64,000 nucleotides of DNA from Procambarus clarkii (GCF_040958095.1 NC_091199.1:35480942-35544941); one strand, 5' to 3'; positions 13,702 through 24,563 are shown, counted from the first letter of the stretch. Made by a program: numbers and translations. Notes: generated by a model not told the origin, from the sequence alone.

Positions 13702-14619
13702 TCACTTAATACGAGTATCTCTGTCTGGATAATTAGCACAACGGTATGTTGAATGTTTCTTTTTGCAGAACATACATGTCCCCCAGCCTACTGCACGTTT
13801 GTAAGTTACCGGTTTGGGTGAACTATTAACAGTAGGCTTGGAGGATTTTGCTGCATTGCCAGATTTCCTGCAACTTGATGTTAGAGTAATTGGTTGATGT
13901 TTATTTGGGGTAGTTGTTTTACCCTGTAATTGAGTATTATTTTCTATTTTTGAAGGCTCGCAAGAGGCTTTAACTTCCTCATTTGCTCGTCGTTTGTTTA
14001 TGATGGAATGTAAACCTTTGGTGATGTCCTGTACTGTCAAGATGGTGTTGTGTTGATGTGCGTATAATTCATCTAGTATATCGCTGGACAATTTTCGTTG
14101 AAGGACTACTTTGGTCATCCATTCACTAGTAGTTATATCAACCTTAAGACTGAATGTTCTTAGTAGTGACTCAAACTCCATGCTGAAGGATTGTAATGAG
14201 TCAGCAGTCTGATCAGGTAGAGGTAAATTCAGCAATTGTAGTACTAGATGTATGACAGTTTTCTCATTGCCAGCATTATTCCTAGGAGGCTGGACTGGGA
14301 AATTAGTGCTGTCGCTATTTTCATTTACATTTTCTACTACTGGTTCAGCTTCACCTCTAATTTCAGTTTGGAGGCATGTTAACTTAGTAGCCTCAGGTAT
14401 TGGGTTTTCAAAATCCCCAGAGACTGTGGATAAATTGTCTGAGAACTGTTTAATTTCTGGTGGTATAATATTGGGTGAAGCTTTATCCTCGTTGATTAAA
14501 GAATCTAATCTGGCTTGACATTTATTCTCAAAAAGATCCAGATTATCCATAACATTATCTACTTTATTTGATGTACTTGCTATTTGTTCTGATTCAATTA
14601 TCCTGTGTAAATGTTCCAA
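13702..14619 (-). pseudogene. BEL/Pao Gag (DUF1759-like) with first zinc knuckle
   Basis: About 305 residues resembling the Gag of BEL/Pao elements, which packages element RNA. A helical capsid-like region contains LQSFSMEFESLLR and LSSDILDELYAHQ, followed by a basic, Ser/Thr-rich linker and a zinc knuckle, CMFCKKKHSTYRC (C-X2-C-X3-H-X4-C). An in-frame TGA (13704-13702) follows TRIK. Past that stop the same frame continues with two more knuckle-like motifs, CSRCLKSHNIDHC and CRRGGHHAALC, the clustered arrangement expected for this family. So a single nonsense change splits one polyprotein. The apparent start is a TTG codon, and the true N-terminus is lost or degraded upstream. Confidence 0.75.
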
Positions 14620-14692
14620 CCTGGCTTGAGTTGAGTGATCACTAGGCTATAATCCGACCTCTACTAGAGGTTAGTACTTAAAATTAATACAC

Positions 14693-14694
<2 letters not shown>

Positions 14695-14779
<85 letters not shown>
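14695..14779. repeat. (TA)n microsatellite, left border of the inverted array
   Basis: About 42 TA dinucleotides join the BEL/Pao fragment to the first partial 252-bp unit. Unbroken TA translates as alternating Y and I, so open frames here are meaningless. Confidence 0.97.
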
Positions 14780-14782
<3 letters not shown>

Positions 14783-15914
14783 AACAAGCCTGAATGGTCC
14801 CCAGGACTATATACAACTGAAAACTCACACCCCAGAAGTGACTCGAACCCATACTCCCACAACTGGTATGTACAGGGACGCCTTAATCCGCTTGACCATC
14901 ACGACCGGACATAAGGAAGTGATAGCCGAGGCTATATGAACCACTTCCCCGCCGGCACTCGGATGGTAATCTTGGGCATAGCATTTTATCAAATCACCTC
15001 ATTCTTTGGGGCACACGTGAGGAACACAAATGCAAACAAGCCTGAATGGTCCCCAGGACTATATACAACTGAAAACTCACACCCCAGAAGTGACTCGAAC
15101 CCATACTCCCACAACTGGTATGTACAGGGACGCCTTAATCCGCTTGACCATCACGACCGGACATAAGGAAGTGATAGCCGAGGCTATATGAACCACTTCC
15201 CCGCCGGCACTCGGATGGTAATCTTGGGCATAGCATTTTATCAAATCACCTCATTCTTTGGGGCACACGTGAGGAACACAAATGCAAACAAGCCTGAATG
15301 GTCCCCAGGACTATATACAACTGAAAACTCACACCCCAGAAGTGACTCGAACCCATACTCCCACAACTGGTATGTACAGGGACGCCTTAATCCGCTTGAC
15401 CATCACGACCGGACATAAGGAAGTGATAGCCGAGGCTATATGAACCACTTCCCCGCCGGCACTCGGATGGTAATCTTGGGCATAGCATTTTATCAAATCA
15501 CCTCATTCTTTGGGGCACACGTGAGGAACACAAATGCAAACAAGCCTGAATGGTCCCCAGGACTATATACAACTGAAAACTCACACCCCAGAAGTGACTC
15601 GAACCCATACTCCCACAACTGGTATGTACAGGGACGCCTTAATCCGCTTGACCATCACGACCGGACATAAGGAAGTGATAGCCGAGGCTATATGAACCAC
15701 TTCCCCGCCGGCACTCGGATGGTAATCTTGGGCATAGCATTTTATCAAATCACCTCATTCTTTGGGGCACACGTGAGGAACACAAATGCAAACAAGCCTG
15801 AATGGTCCCCAGGACTATATACAACTGAAAACTCACACCCCAGAAGTGACTCGAACCCATACTCCCACAACTGGTATGTACAGGGACGCCTTAATCCGCT
15901 TGACCATCACGACC
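14780..15914 (+). repeat. 252-bp tandem repeat, left arm of a large inverted repeat
   Basis: About 4.5 head-to-tail copies with an exact period of 252 bp (the identical 76-codon open frames start at 14936, 15188, 15440 and 15692). Read on the minus strand, each unit has a tRNA-like head: TGGTCAAGCGGATTAAGGC resembles a Pol III A box region and GGGTTCGAGTC a B box. Just upstream of the head is a hairpin, GGAAGTG-ATAGCC pairing with GGCTAT...CACTTCC (15167-15200 in one copy). The unit therefore looks like a tRNA-derived SINE that has become a satellite. Copies appear identical. Confidence 0.92.
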
Positions 15915-16012
15915 ATGAGGTGATTTGATAAAATGCTATGCCCAAGATTACCATCCGAGTGCCGGCGGGGAAGTGGTTCATATAGCCTCGGCTATCACTT
16001 CCTTATGTCCGG
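15915..16012. repeat. Spacer at the centre of the inverted repeat
   Basis: The left arm breaks off at CATCACGACC and joins the reverse complement of the unit at ATGAGGTGATTTG. About 98 bp of unit sequence, present only in reverse orientation, separates the two symmetrical arms. Confidence 0.85.
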
Positions 16013-17108
16013 TCGTGATGGTCAAGCGGATTAAGGCGTCCCTGTACATACCAGTTGTGGGAGTATGGGTTCGAGTCACTTCTGGGGTGTGAGTTTTCAG
16101 TTGTATATAGTCCTGGGGACCATTCAGGCTTGTTTGCATTTGTGTTCCTCACGTGTGCCCCAAAGAATGAGGTGATTTGATAAAATGCTATGCCCAAGAT
16201 TACCATCCGAGTGCCGGCGGGGAAGTGGTTCATATAGCCTCGGCTATCACTTCCTTATGTCCGGTCGTGATGGTCAAGCGGATTAAGGCGTCCCTGTACA
16301 TACCAGTTGTGGGAGTATGGGTTCGAGTCACTTCTGGGGTGTGAGTTTTCAGTTGTATATAGTCCTGGGGACCATTCAGGCTTGTTTGCATTTGTGTTCC
16401 TCACGTGTGCCCCAAAGAATGAGGTGATTTGATAAAATGCTATGCCCAAGATTACCATCCGAGTGCCGGCGGGGAAGTGGTTCATATAGCCTCGGCTATC
16501 ACTTCCTTATGTCCGGTCGTGATGGTCAAGCGGATTAAGGCGTCCCTGTACATACCAGTTGTGGGAGTATGGGTTCGAGTCACTTCTGGGGTGTGAGTTT
16601 TCAGTTGTATATAGTCCTGGGGACCATTCAGGCTTGTTTGCATTTGTGTTCCTCACGTGTGCCCCAAAGAATGAGGTGATTTGATAAAATGCTATGCCCA
16701 AGATTACCATCCGAGTGCCGGCGGGGAAGTGGTTCATATAGCCTCGGCTATCACTTCCTTATGTCCGGTCGTGATGGTCAAGCGGATTAAGGCGTCCCTG
16801 TACATACCAGTTGTGGGAGTATGGGTTCGAGTCACTTCTGGGGTGTGAGTTTTCAGTTGTATATAGTCCTGGGGACCATTCAGGCTTGTTTGCATTTGTG
16901 TTCCTCACGTGTGCCCCAAAGAATGAGGTGATTTGATAAAATGCTATGCCCAAGATTACCATCCGAGTGCCGGCGGGGAAGTGGTTCATATAGCCTCGGC
17001 TATCACTTCCTTATGTCCGGTCGTGATGGTCAAGCGGATTAAGGCGTCCCTGTACATACCAGTTGTGGGAGTATGGGTTCGAGTCACTTCTGGGGTGTGA
17101 GTTTTCAG

Positions 17109-17110
<2 letters not shown>
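16013..17110 (-). repeat. 252-bp tandem repeat, right (inverted) arm
   Basis: The reverse complement of 14817-15914, with the same 252-bp period (minus open frames at 16003-16233, 16255-16485, 16507-16737 and 16759-16989). I see no mismatch with the left arm. The arm passes directly into a TA tract at the unit's own GTATATAG site, so the TA block seems to have grown from a short TA stretch inside the repeat. Confidence 0.92.
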
Positions 17111-17204
<94 letters not shown>

Positions 17205-17228
17205 ATATATATACAATATATATGTTAT

Positions 17229-17298
<70 letters not shown>
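17109..17298. repeat. (TA)n microsatellite, right border of the inverted array
   Basis: Two long TA runs are separated by an imperfect segment around 17200-17240 (TTATTGTATA, ACAATATATATG, TTATTGTGTACA). This mirrors the TA tract on the left side, so TA-array-array-TA forms one near-symmetrical structure of about 2.6 kb. Confidence 0.95.
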
Positions 17299-17300
<2 letters not shown>

Positions 17301-18189
17301 CATACACACGAATTATTTGAGTAATAAACCAGTGTCACTGGAAGTACCTTTAGGCTATCTCCTCGATTATCACCCTAAGATGGTATAGACACTAATTAAT
17401 CACTCGAAGGTGTAATGATCATAAGTAAATTATTATATATCCACAACTCAACTCGAGCTGGTAACAATTACACCAAAAATAGGGCCTGCACTATTCATTA
17501 ATGGTGCTAGGTTGTTTAATATAGTCCAACTAGACTATGGTAATAATGGGACTAGGATGAACAATAAATAGTTCAACTAGTCAATGGTAATATCCTACCC
17601 TGTTGTGTGTTGGCAATTGGTAAACATTGTATTGAGAACACTAGTGCAATATATATTAAATAATTCTCTATTTAAGAGAAATAAAATACACAATTATTGA
17701 TAATAGCCTCTTAATTAGCCTCTATGAAACTTCTAATATTATGAAAAAGTATTAAATATTATTAGTGACCTCGCGAAATTAACTTCACAAAATTCGTGGA
17801 TAATCTCTCACGAAATTAACACCACAAAATCCGTGAATAATCTCAGGAGAACACAGCCACTAATATTGCTGGCTTCAATATAAGCGCTGTCATTTCACAG
17901 AATAATAATCCACCATATCTGTGGGAGACCATTAAACCGCTGAATAAGGCTGAACTGCGCTGAGGGGTTCCTGAGCTCAATCGAGGGAGGCTACGCCGCC
18001 GGTCTTTAACTGGCTAAGTATTGTTATTGTATAAATCACTGCACTAGTACCCGTGTATTTAATTAATCCACTGGTTAACTGGTTCATCCGGTACTAAGAT
18101 GACCAAATAATCTGTCATCCGGTTCGAAGGACCAAAATATACAATAATTAAGATAAGGGTAAATTTACCTGAATTTATGTGAGGGAAAC
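17299..18189. other. Unassigned AT-rich sequence with a 37-bp direct duplication
   Basis: No coding potential or recognisable element. Two imperfect 37-bp direct repeats sit at 17770-17806 and 17807-17843; both contain CGAAATTAAC and end in ATAATCT. It could be LTR or flank belonging to the interrupted BEL/Pao element, but this is only a guess from position. Confidence 0.5.
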
Positions 18190-19190
18190 TAATACTAGTG
18201 ACCTTGATGAGGACAAGAAGACTGCGGCTTGTCAAAGGTCCACCATTTGCCCTGATGATCTTTTCCAGTTGTATTTTAATACCAAGCAGAGTTATGCCAC
18301 TTGCGGGTAGTCGGTTTCATGGGTTTACAACCCAAAGGGTGAAAAAGCATTTTTGGTTTTCTATCCTACATTGTGGTTTCTTGAGGTTGAACCCGTTGCT
18401 CCTCGATCGTTACATCAAACCTTTTGGAGAAACTGTCTGGATCGACATCCTCCAAATTGTTCAGTATTTTATGGGTTTCTATGAGATCCGCTCTGTCATG
18501 CCTGGTCTGCAGTGTTTTTAACCCAGTGGCCTTCATCCATTCCTGATACGAGAGATGACTGAGCTCTGGTATGATATTATTTTACTACCGCTTCCACTTG
18601 TTGTGCAACTTTTAATGAATGATGCTCTCTGACTCAAATGTCCTTTCCTTCATCTATCTGTTGTAAGGTAGTGTGTTGTCAATTTGGTAGTTCTGAAGTG
18701 GATTGTTGTGCCCCATATGCAAGGTCTAACATTTATCGACATTAAAAAGTATTTGTCAGTCATCTGACCTTTGTGGAGTTCATTTAGATCAGTTAGTAAG
18801 GTCTCATTATCACCTTCAACTATTACTAGTAGAACTATTCTATGGTCCAGGGATTTTCTGAAAAGGAGTTTCAGTGGAATGCATAGTGAATTTGCCAGTT
18901 CCTTTACGACTTGAGACTGAAATCCATTCACACTTTGTGCTTTTGAGCCTATTAGTTTATCAATGTTCTATCTGATTGTGTCGCGTGTAATTGGTATTTC
19001 CCTTAATTCATTCTCTTTATCTCCTGCAAACATTTGTGTGGGTGATGGGATGCTATTCAAGCTTTCTAGTGTAACCACTGACGTAAAGTATTCAATCAGA
19101 GTGTTTGCTGCCTTTTTATCATCCAACTTAACATGGCTAGTCTCATCTTTTGTGTCCTACAGCGTCCTTTGTTTTTGTTTTACTGTGTAT
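18190..19190 (-). pseudogene. Decayed LINE reverse transcriptase with internal deletion (LINE F)
   Basis: On the minus strand, 19190-18830 reads as the N-terminal part of a CR1/Jockey-group reverse transcriptase, including NGFQSQVVKELANSLCIPLK and LLFRKSLD, with a TAG in the middle. It then jumps directly to NETLLTDLNELHKG, which belongs well beyond the catalytic centre, so the FADD region is deleted. A further piece at about 18520-18330 reads RADLIETHKILNNLEDVDPD, the C-terminal tail common to these proteins. Several frames are needed. The product would bind and copy LINE RNA in an intact element. This is clearly a fossil. The neighbouring plus-strand piece at 19331-19680 carries the same C-terminal motif and may come from a related copy. 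Confidence 0.75.
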
Positions 19191-19192
19191 AT

Positions 19193-19330
19193 ATTTGCCC
19201 GAAACACTATGCGTATTAGTGGCTTTAGGTATTGTATGTACTAGCTCTTTCTTTAAATCCAACATTATGTTTGTAACTCATCTGCAATGTATGTACCTTT
19301 ACCTGAATAAAAAAATCTAATCTAAATCTA
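19193..19330 (+). repeat. Dispersed repeat tail with GCCCGAAAC box
   Basis: Begins TTTGCCCGAAACACTATGCG, continues GTGGCTTTAGGTATTGTATG and ends in an AT-rich tail with tandem TCTAATC units (19311-19335). A close copy lies at 56270-56400, ending in TAAATAAATTATTATT. A related stretch in the opposite orientation lies at 19915-19965. Probably the 3' end of a retroelement. Confidence 0.7.
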
Positions 19331-19700
19331 ATCTACATGCTTAGAGAGATGCAAATGAGGGAGTGATAGAGCAAAACTTTTAAAATACTGAACATTTTGG
19401 AGGATATTGATTCGTACAATTTCTTCAAAAGGCCAGATGTAACACGAACAAGGAGCAACGGTTTCAAGCTCAATAAACTACAATGTAGGAATGACAACAG
19501 ATGCTATTTAATCTATAGTATTGTGAATCCTTTAAAACTGCCTACCCGCCGAAGTCGTAAATGCTAAAATTCTGCTGAACTTTTAAACTCCAGCTTGAAA
19601 AAAATGATCAGGACAAATGTGGGGCCTATGACAAGTCGCCGGCTTCCTGTTCTCGTCAAGACTACTAGGCTGTTATTGGCTCTCAAGTAAATAAAGGTAC
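19331..19700 (+). pseudogene. LINE reverse transcriptase C-terminal fragment
   Basis: In plus-strand frames this reads KILNILEDIDSYNFFKRPDV, then RSNGFKLNKLQC, then NPLKLPTR, interrupted by stops and shifts. The pattern matches the thumb and tail of the CR1/Jockey-type LINE seen on the other strand at 18330-18520. It is short and degenerate, with no catalytic motif. It probably arose from a 5'-truncated insertion. No function is expected. The 3' boundary near 19700 is uncertain. Confidence 0.6.
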
Positions 19701-19807
19701 TGTACATTATTGTGGCTACAAGCACATTTGAAGTCAGTAAATAAATAAAATATTACTGGTTTTTGCTTAGGTTACTGAATTAGGTTGTTTGTAATTATTT
19801 TAAATTT

Positions 19808-20050
19808 TTACGAGTTAACAAGGCTACATTTTATTTCTTCAAATACCTTGGACACCCTGAACCAACAACAACATGGTAATGTGCTGTCCCAATTTTTTTT
19901 ATAAATACTAGATTTCTTACAATGTTGTACAGCCACTAGCACGCATAGTGTTTCGGGCAGGTCCTTAATCCTAATTTCCCCTAGAATACGACCTGCCAAA
20001 TCGTTTAGCAACCATGTGTAGAATAAGTAAGTAATTATCGAAAGAAGGCA
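19808..20050 (-). repeat. Dispersed repeat, minus orientation, with GCCCGAAAC box
   Basis: Read on the minus strand it contains AACGATTTGGCAGGTCGTAT and then CTGCCCGAAACACTATGCGT. The box is shared with 19195 and 56280, but the flanks differ, so this is a related family or a domain in another context. Confidence 0.6.
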
Positions 20051-20054
20051 CAAA

Positions 20055-21510
20055 ACCGGGAAGGATATGTAGAACCATCAAGTGTGAGGAATAATCAGAG
20101 GGTGCTAAATATCACCAAGGATGCCAATACAAGAACAGAAACGCATTAGGCAAACGATATCAAAAGTATCCGATTCGCCAAGAATTCTACCAAGGGACAA
20201 GTGACCGCAAGAGATGGTTGCAAAGCAAGACACACACTTGTCCTGGAAGTCAGGACATTCAACAAGGATATGCACGACTGTAAGAGGGACAATGCAATTT
20301 GGACAATACGGAGTAGGGCCGCGCTCCTTTAAGTGTCCTTGAATTAAGCGAGTAATGCCAATACGCAGCTTTGCCAGAGCTGTTTCCTACCGCCGGTTAT
20401 GGTGGCAGGAGGAAGGCCACAGGGACACACTATACTTATGAGTACGCAGTTTGTTACCAGTAACAGAAGACCAACAACCCTACCAACGAGCAAGGATGGA
20501 GGAACGAATAACTGGGTAAAAGCCGGAATAAGGAATACCTTTATGGGAGATGGGACAAGTGTGCATAACTTCCTTAGCGGCTGCATTCGCACGCTCATTT
20601 AAAGAGACACCAACATGGCTGGGAACCCAACAAATCTCTACCAACTTAAATTTACTTGAGATAAGAAACAGCCAATGGTGATTACCACGGGTGGATCGAA
20701 TTAAAGGACCCCAAAGCCATGAGGGCACTACGAGAGTCAACTACCACCACAAAGGAGGATTGACAACGAGAAAGCAGCAGACGAAGAGCATAGAGAATAG
20801 CATAAAGTTCTGCTGTGAAGATGCTAGCCTCTGGAGGAAGGCAACACATATAAGTGCGGTCAGGAAAAACAACAGAGTAGCTCACACCGTCAGCAAACTT
20901 AGACCAATTCGTGAAGATGGAAACGGAGCGGGAGTTTGAAGAAAAGTGCTCAAGGAAAAGTCGTTTCAGAACTGTAGGAGGGGTAAAAGCTTTAGTCATG
21001 CGGATCAGGGAAGTACGAAATTTAGGAAGGGGGGCCCTCCATGGGGCAAGGATGGAATGATACGAGGAGAAACATTGGTAATACGAACCGAAAGAGAATC
21101 TTGTAAGTGAGACAAACGGACAGAAAGAGGAAGGTGATGAAGAGGAACAGGAGCAACAGGAGGGTAAAAGTCAAATCACGACAGAGGCGAGAGTGAGGAT
21201 GCTGTAATGACCGTGCAGGACAGCGAAGACAGTAGCCATCATGGTGTTCGAGAGAAAGGAAGCCTATGTCAGCGTACAAGCTGAGGGTAGGAGTTGAACG
21301 AAAGGCACCAGAGCTGAGGCACAACCAAGTATGGTGCAGAGAATCAAGACGACGAAGAGTAGAAGGAGAAGCAGAAGAGTATGAAGAGCAACTATAATCT
21401 AGTTTAGACAGGACGAGAGAGGAGTGCAAATAGAGGAGCGTGCGCCTATCTGCTCCCCAAGAAGTATGGGGCAAAACCTTAAGTAGGCTTATGGCCTTAG
21501 CCAGGGCCTG
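20055..21510 (-). pseudogene. LINE E: RT thumb, RNase H and C-terminal zinc motif (I/Jockey-group LINE)
   Basis: The 3' end of a LINE in several minus frames. 21510-21050 encodes an RT C-terminal region (SLLKVLPHTSWGADRRTLLY, then STLRRLDSLHHT). 20999-20682 encodes the first half of an RNase H domain: AELYAILYALRLLL carries the catalytic Glu and VVVVDSRSALMAL a catalytic Asp. The first Asp site, expected as TDGSK, reads TNWSK, so a key residue is lost. 20740-20550 supplies EICWVPSHVGVSLNERAN, the end of RNase H. About 20345-20210 reads CPNCIVPLTVVHILVECPDF, the C-terminal zinc motif of such elements. RNase H separates this lineage from LINE A and LINE B. The 5' half is missing and frames are broken, so it is inactive. 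It abuts a LINE A fragment at about 21510. Confidence 0.8.
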
Positions 21511-23162
21511 ATGTTATCCTCTTGATATGAGCTTCAGGGTACAGGTCTGGCGTGATATCAATTCCCCAGGTCTTTCTCTCTCTCTGACTCTTGAAGTATT
21601 TCATCTCACAAATGATACCTTGTATCTGGTCTCCTGCTTCCTACCCCTATCTTTATTCCATTACATTTGCTTGGGTTAAACTCTAACAGCCATTTGTTCG
21701 ACCATTCCTTCAGCTTGTCCAGGTCTTCTTGAAGCCTCAAGCTGTCCTCCTGTCTTAATCATTCTCATAATTTTTGGCGTCGTCAGCAAACATTGAGAGG
21801 AATGAGTCTATACCCTCTGGGAGATCATTTACGTATATCAGAAACAGGATAGGTCCAAGTACAGAGCCCTGTGGGACTCCACTGGTGAATTCACACCATT
21901 CTGAGGTCTCACCCCTCACTGTAACTCTCTGCTTCCTATTGCTTACGTACTCCCTTATCCACTGGAGCGCCCTACCAGTTACTCCTGCCTGTTACTCTCC
22001 AGCTTATGCATCAACCTTTCATGAGGTACTGTGTCAAATGCTTTTCGATAGTCCAAAAAAATGCAGTCCGCCCATCCTTCTCTTTCTTGCTTAATCTTTG
22101 TCACCTGATCGTAGAATTCTATCAAGCCTGTAAGGCAAGATTTACTCTCCCTGAACCCAGGTTGATGGGTTGTCATGAAGTCTCTTCTCTCCAGATGTTA
22201 TCTTGAGATTATCTTGAGATGATTTCGGGGCTTTAGTGTCCCCGTGGCCCGGTCCTCGACCAGGCCTCCACCCCCAGGAAGCAGCCCGTGACAGCTGACT
22301 AACACCCAGGTACCTATTTTACTGCTAGGTAACAGGGGCATAGGGTGAAAGAAACTCTGCCCATTGTTTCTCGCCTGCGCCCGGGATCGTGCCCAGGACC
22401 ACAGGATCACAAGTCCAGCGTGCTGTCCGCTCGGTCGACCGGCTCCCTAGCGGTCCTCCTGTGTTACTAGGTTTTTTCTCACAATCTTCTCCATCACCTT
22501 GCATGGTATACAAGTTAAGGACACTGGCATGTAGTTCGGTGCCTCTTGTCTGTCACCCTTTTTGTATATTGATACTACGTTAGCAGTCTTCCATATTTCT
22601 GGTAGGTTTCCCATTTCCAGTGACCTACTATACACTATGGTGAGTGGCAAGCAAAGTGCTCCTGCACACTCTTTCAATACCCATGGTGAGATTCCATCCG
22701 GCCAACAGCTTTTCTCACATCCAGCTCCAATAGGTGCTTCTTGATCTCATTTCTTGTAATTTCGAACTTATCCAAGGTCACCTGGTTTGCTGCCACCTCT
22801 CCTAGCGCCTTGACATCTCCCTGTTCTATAGTAAAGACCTCTTGGAACCTTTTGTTGAGTTCCTCACACACCTCTTTGTCATTCTCTGTGTACCTGTCCT
22901 CACCCACCCTAAGTTTCATCACCTGTTCCTTCACTGTTGTCTTCCTCCTGATGTGACTGTGTAGTAGCTTTGGTTTGGTCTTGGCTTTATTAGCTGTATT
23001 ATTTTCATATCTTTTCTCAGCTGCTCTTCTCACATTAACATACTCGTTCCTGGTTCTCTGGTATCTCTCTCTACTTTCTGGTGTTCTATTATTACGGAAG
23101 TTCCTCCATGCCCTTTTGTTCAGCTCCTTTGCTTTCTGTGAGGCTGTGTGGCAGCCCCTCTG
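21510..23162 (-). pseudogene. LINE A, second copy: internal reverse transcriptase fragment split by a SINE
   Basis: Minus-strand segments match the LINE A protein at 232-2487 throughout. 23033-22674 covers HSHIRRKTTVKEQV to LELDVRKAVG. 22677-22447 covers LPLTIVYSRSLEMGNLPEIW to KVMEKIVRKNLV. 22176-21979 covers CLTGLIEFYDQV to FLDYRKAFDTVPHERL. MFADDAK is near 21775 and DITPDLYPEAHIKRITSG near 21525. Stops and shifts lie between these blocks. A 249-bp SINE (22199-22447) interrupts it after NLVT. The 3' end stops at about 21510 against LINE E, and the 5' end at 23162 abuts a Ty3-type LTR. Inactive. Confidence 0.88.
22199..22447 (-). mobile_element. SINE B copy 1 (tRNA-headed, LINE B tail)
   Basis: Minus-strand order: tRNA-like head GGGAGCCGGTCGACCGAGCG with a degraded B box; a shared body containing GAGTTTCTTTCACCCTATGC and GTTACCTAGCAGTAAAATAG; then a tail with GAGGCCTGGTCGAGGACCGG and ACACTAAAGCCCCGAAATC, ending in tandem TCTCAAGATAA units. 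The tail matches the 3' end of LINE B (61650-61721). It is inserted in LINE A copy 2, with TAACA on both sides as a possible target duplication. Confidence 0.9.
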
Positions 23163-23872
23163 TTAGGAGCCAAGTCTCCTCAGTCACCTGCCAGCGCTCG
23201 GAAGGGACGGACATAGCTCCTACCTCCAGGACGTTCCTCCATCTTTACTCTCATATTTAGGCCTTCTGCCTTATCAAAACATACCTAACATATCAACAGA
23301 CACTTGCTACGACGCTGGGCACACATCCAACTATAGGCAATCACTATTAACTAGTTAAATTTGGGCTTACCACAATAAGGTCTCCTGCAGGGCGCTCTCT
23401 CTCTCTCTCGAGGGAGCCTGACCAGGGCGCTCACACGGCCCACGAAAATGTCTCTGGGCGGCTTCACAACTCTCCTTGCCGTCCAGTACTTGAGACCACA
23501 CATTCCCAGCTTGATTCCACAGCTGAAACATCTGCACACTTCCTTCCTCTTGAAGGTATATCAACTAGGGGTTCCTCTCTAACAGGAGCTCACACGAAGC
23601 ACAGCTTCCCCTCACAATGTCTGGTACTCAAGTGAGGGTCAAAGCCCTCCAGAAGCGAACCTCACACTTCTAGCAAATTCTCCACATCTCATGTCAAGTC
23701 ATTTACTTATATTCTTGATCACTGCCCATACTCTTAAACTATTTATCAAATCTAACCAATTATTTTACGTATGTATCAACATGTCTATATTTCTTTAACC
23801 TCATATTTAGGTCAGTTCTTGCAGAATAACTCTCAAGGTAGACTCGTTTCTCAGCTACCTGGGATCATAACA
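23163..23872 (-). repeat. Partial LTR of the Ty3-type gag-pro family (minus copy)
   Basis: Begins TGTTATGATCCCAGG on the minus strand at 23872 and matches the first 0.7 kb of the LTR at 25274, including GAGAGTTATTC, the TAGGGGTTCC region and GGAGTGTGCAGATG-like blocks, with clear divergence. Cut short at 23163 by LINE A. Confidence 0.8.
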
Positions 23873-24346
23873 CTCCCCACATCTTATTTTTGAGAGTTAT
23901 TCCAGTGGCGAGGCTCGGGATAATGCATCCACCACGACATTGTCTTGTCCTTTAACCGACTTGACGGTCGGTTGATCTGTTTACGTACTCCCTCAAGGAG
24001 TTTACAATTAGTCCATTGCACCTTGCAACATCTGGGTCACACCTCGCTAGACACATGGTCTTCTTCTTCTTGCACTCCTCACGTCCTGAGTCAGACATCT
24101 ACTGTCTATACCTCCTCTGTCGTCCTCGTGCTTCAGTTCATCACGCCCACGATTCGATCTGTCACCATCACACTTCAGTCTCACATCAACATTCTTCACT
24201 CTGTCGTTCTCACGCCTCCATCTACTGCCTTTATACTTCTGTCTCCATGTGAGAGTTTGAGAAAATGGAATATGAATGGTAATGAAGAATTGAGCTGGGA
24301 AAATTTCTTTAATTCTTTTAATGTTTATTCCTGTCATGATATTCAA
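23873..24346 (-). pseudogene. Ty3-type element internal 3' end: Gag-Pro C-terminal tail and RNase H stub (minus copy)
   Basis: Minus-strand sequence upstream of the LTR. It contains EDDRGGIDSRCLTQDVRSAR, which aligns with the extreme C-terminus of the gag-pro protein at 27431-30367 (EDDRGGTDSRCLTLDVKRRR). Closer to the LTR, 23941-23897 reads NVVVDALSRASPLE then stop, the same RNase H terminal stub found before the polypurine tract at 30542-30589. The spacing between tail, stub, purine tract and LTR matches the complete element, so this older copy had the same layout. The frame is open only locally. Sequence right of about 24346 is no longer recognisable. Confidence 0.72.
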
Positions 24347-24563
24347 TTAGGTAACCTGAGGAAAGACTTGCTTAGCTAACACATCAGTGTAGTAAACAGC
24401 TCATTCCTCACTCTGGGACCATTTATGAACAATTGACTAGGAGCGAGCAAACGCCGAGACCCCAAAAAGTTTAAATCCCCTCCACTGTAGGCCGTCGAAC
24501 TTCGCCAAAGCGAATCTAGCAAGTAGGTCCTGGGCTCTCACAACAATAATTTATTATTGTGTA
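24347..24563. other. Unassigned sequence
   Basis: No ORF or recognised repeat. It lies between the minus Ty3-type fragment and a SINE. Confidence 0.5.

Larger units (their letters stand above)
12946..14690 (-). mobile_element. BEL/Pao LTR retrotransposon fragment (gag to protease)
   Basis: Minus-strand gag and protease sequence lies between satellite (left) and a TA microsatellite (right). The reverse transcriptase, integrase and 3' LTR that should lie to the left are missing and the satellite abuts the protease region directly. No 5' LTR is recognisable between the gag and the TA tract. The AT-rich stretch at 17299-18189 could be its displaced flank, but I see no proof. Confidence 0.8.

Noticed and set aside
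14780-17110. CRISPR-like regularly spaced repeats
   Set aside because: The units are contiguous 252-bp tandem copies without variable spacers, in a eukaryotic repeat context.
14671-17309. Y-I repeat proteins and repeated 76-codon frames
   Set aside because: They come from TA microsatellites and from identical 252-bp units in both orientations, not from genes.
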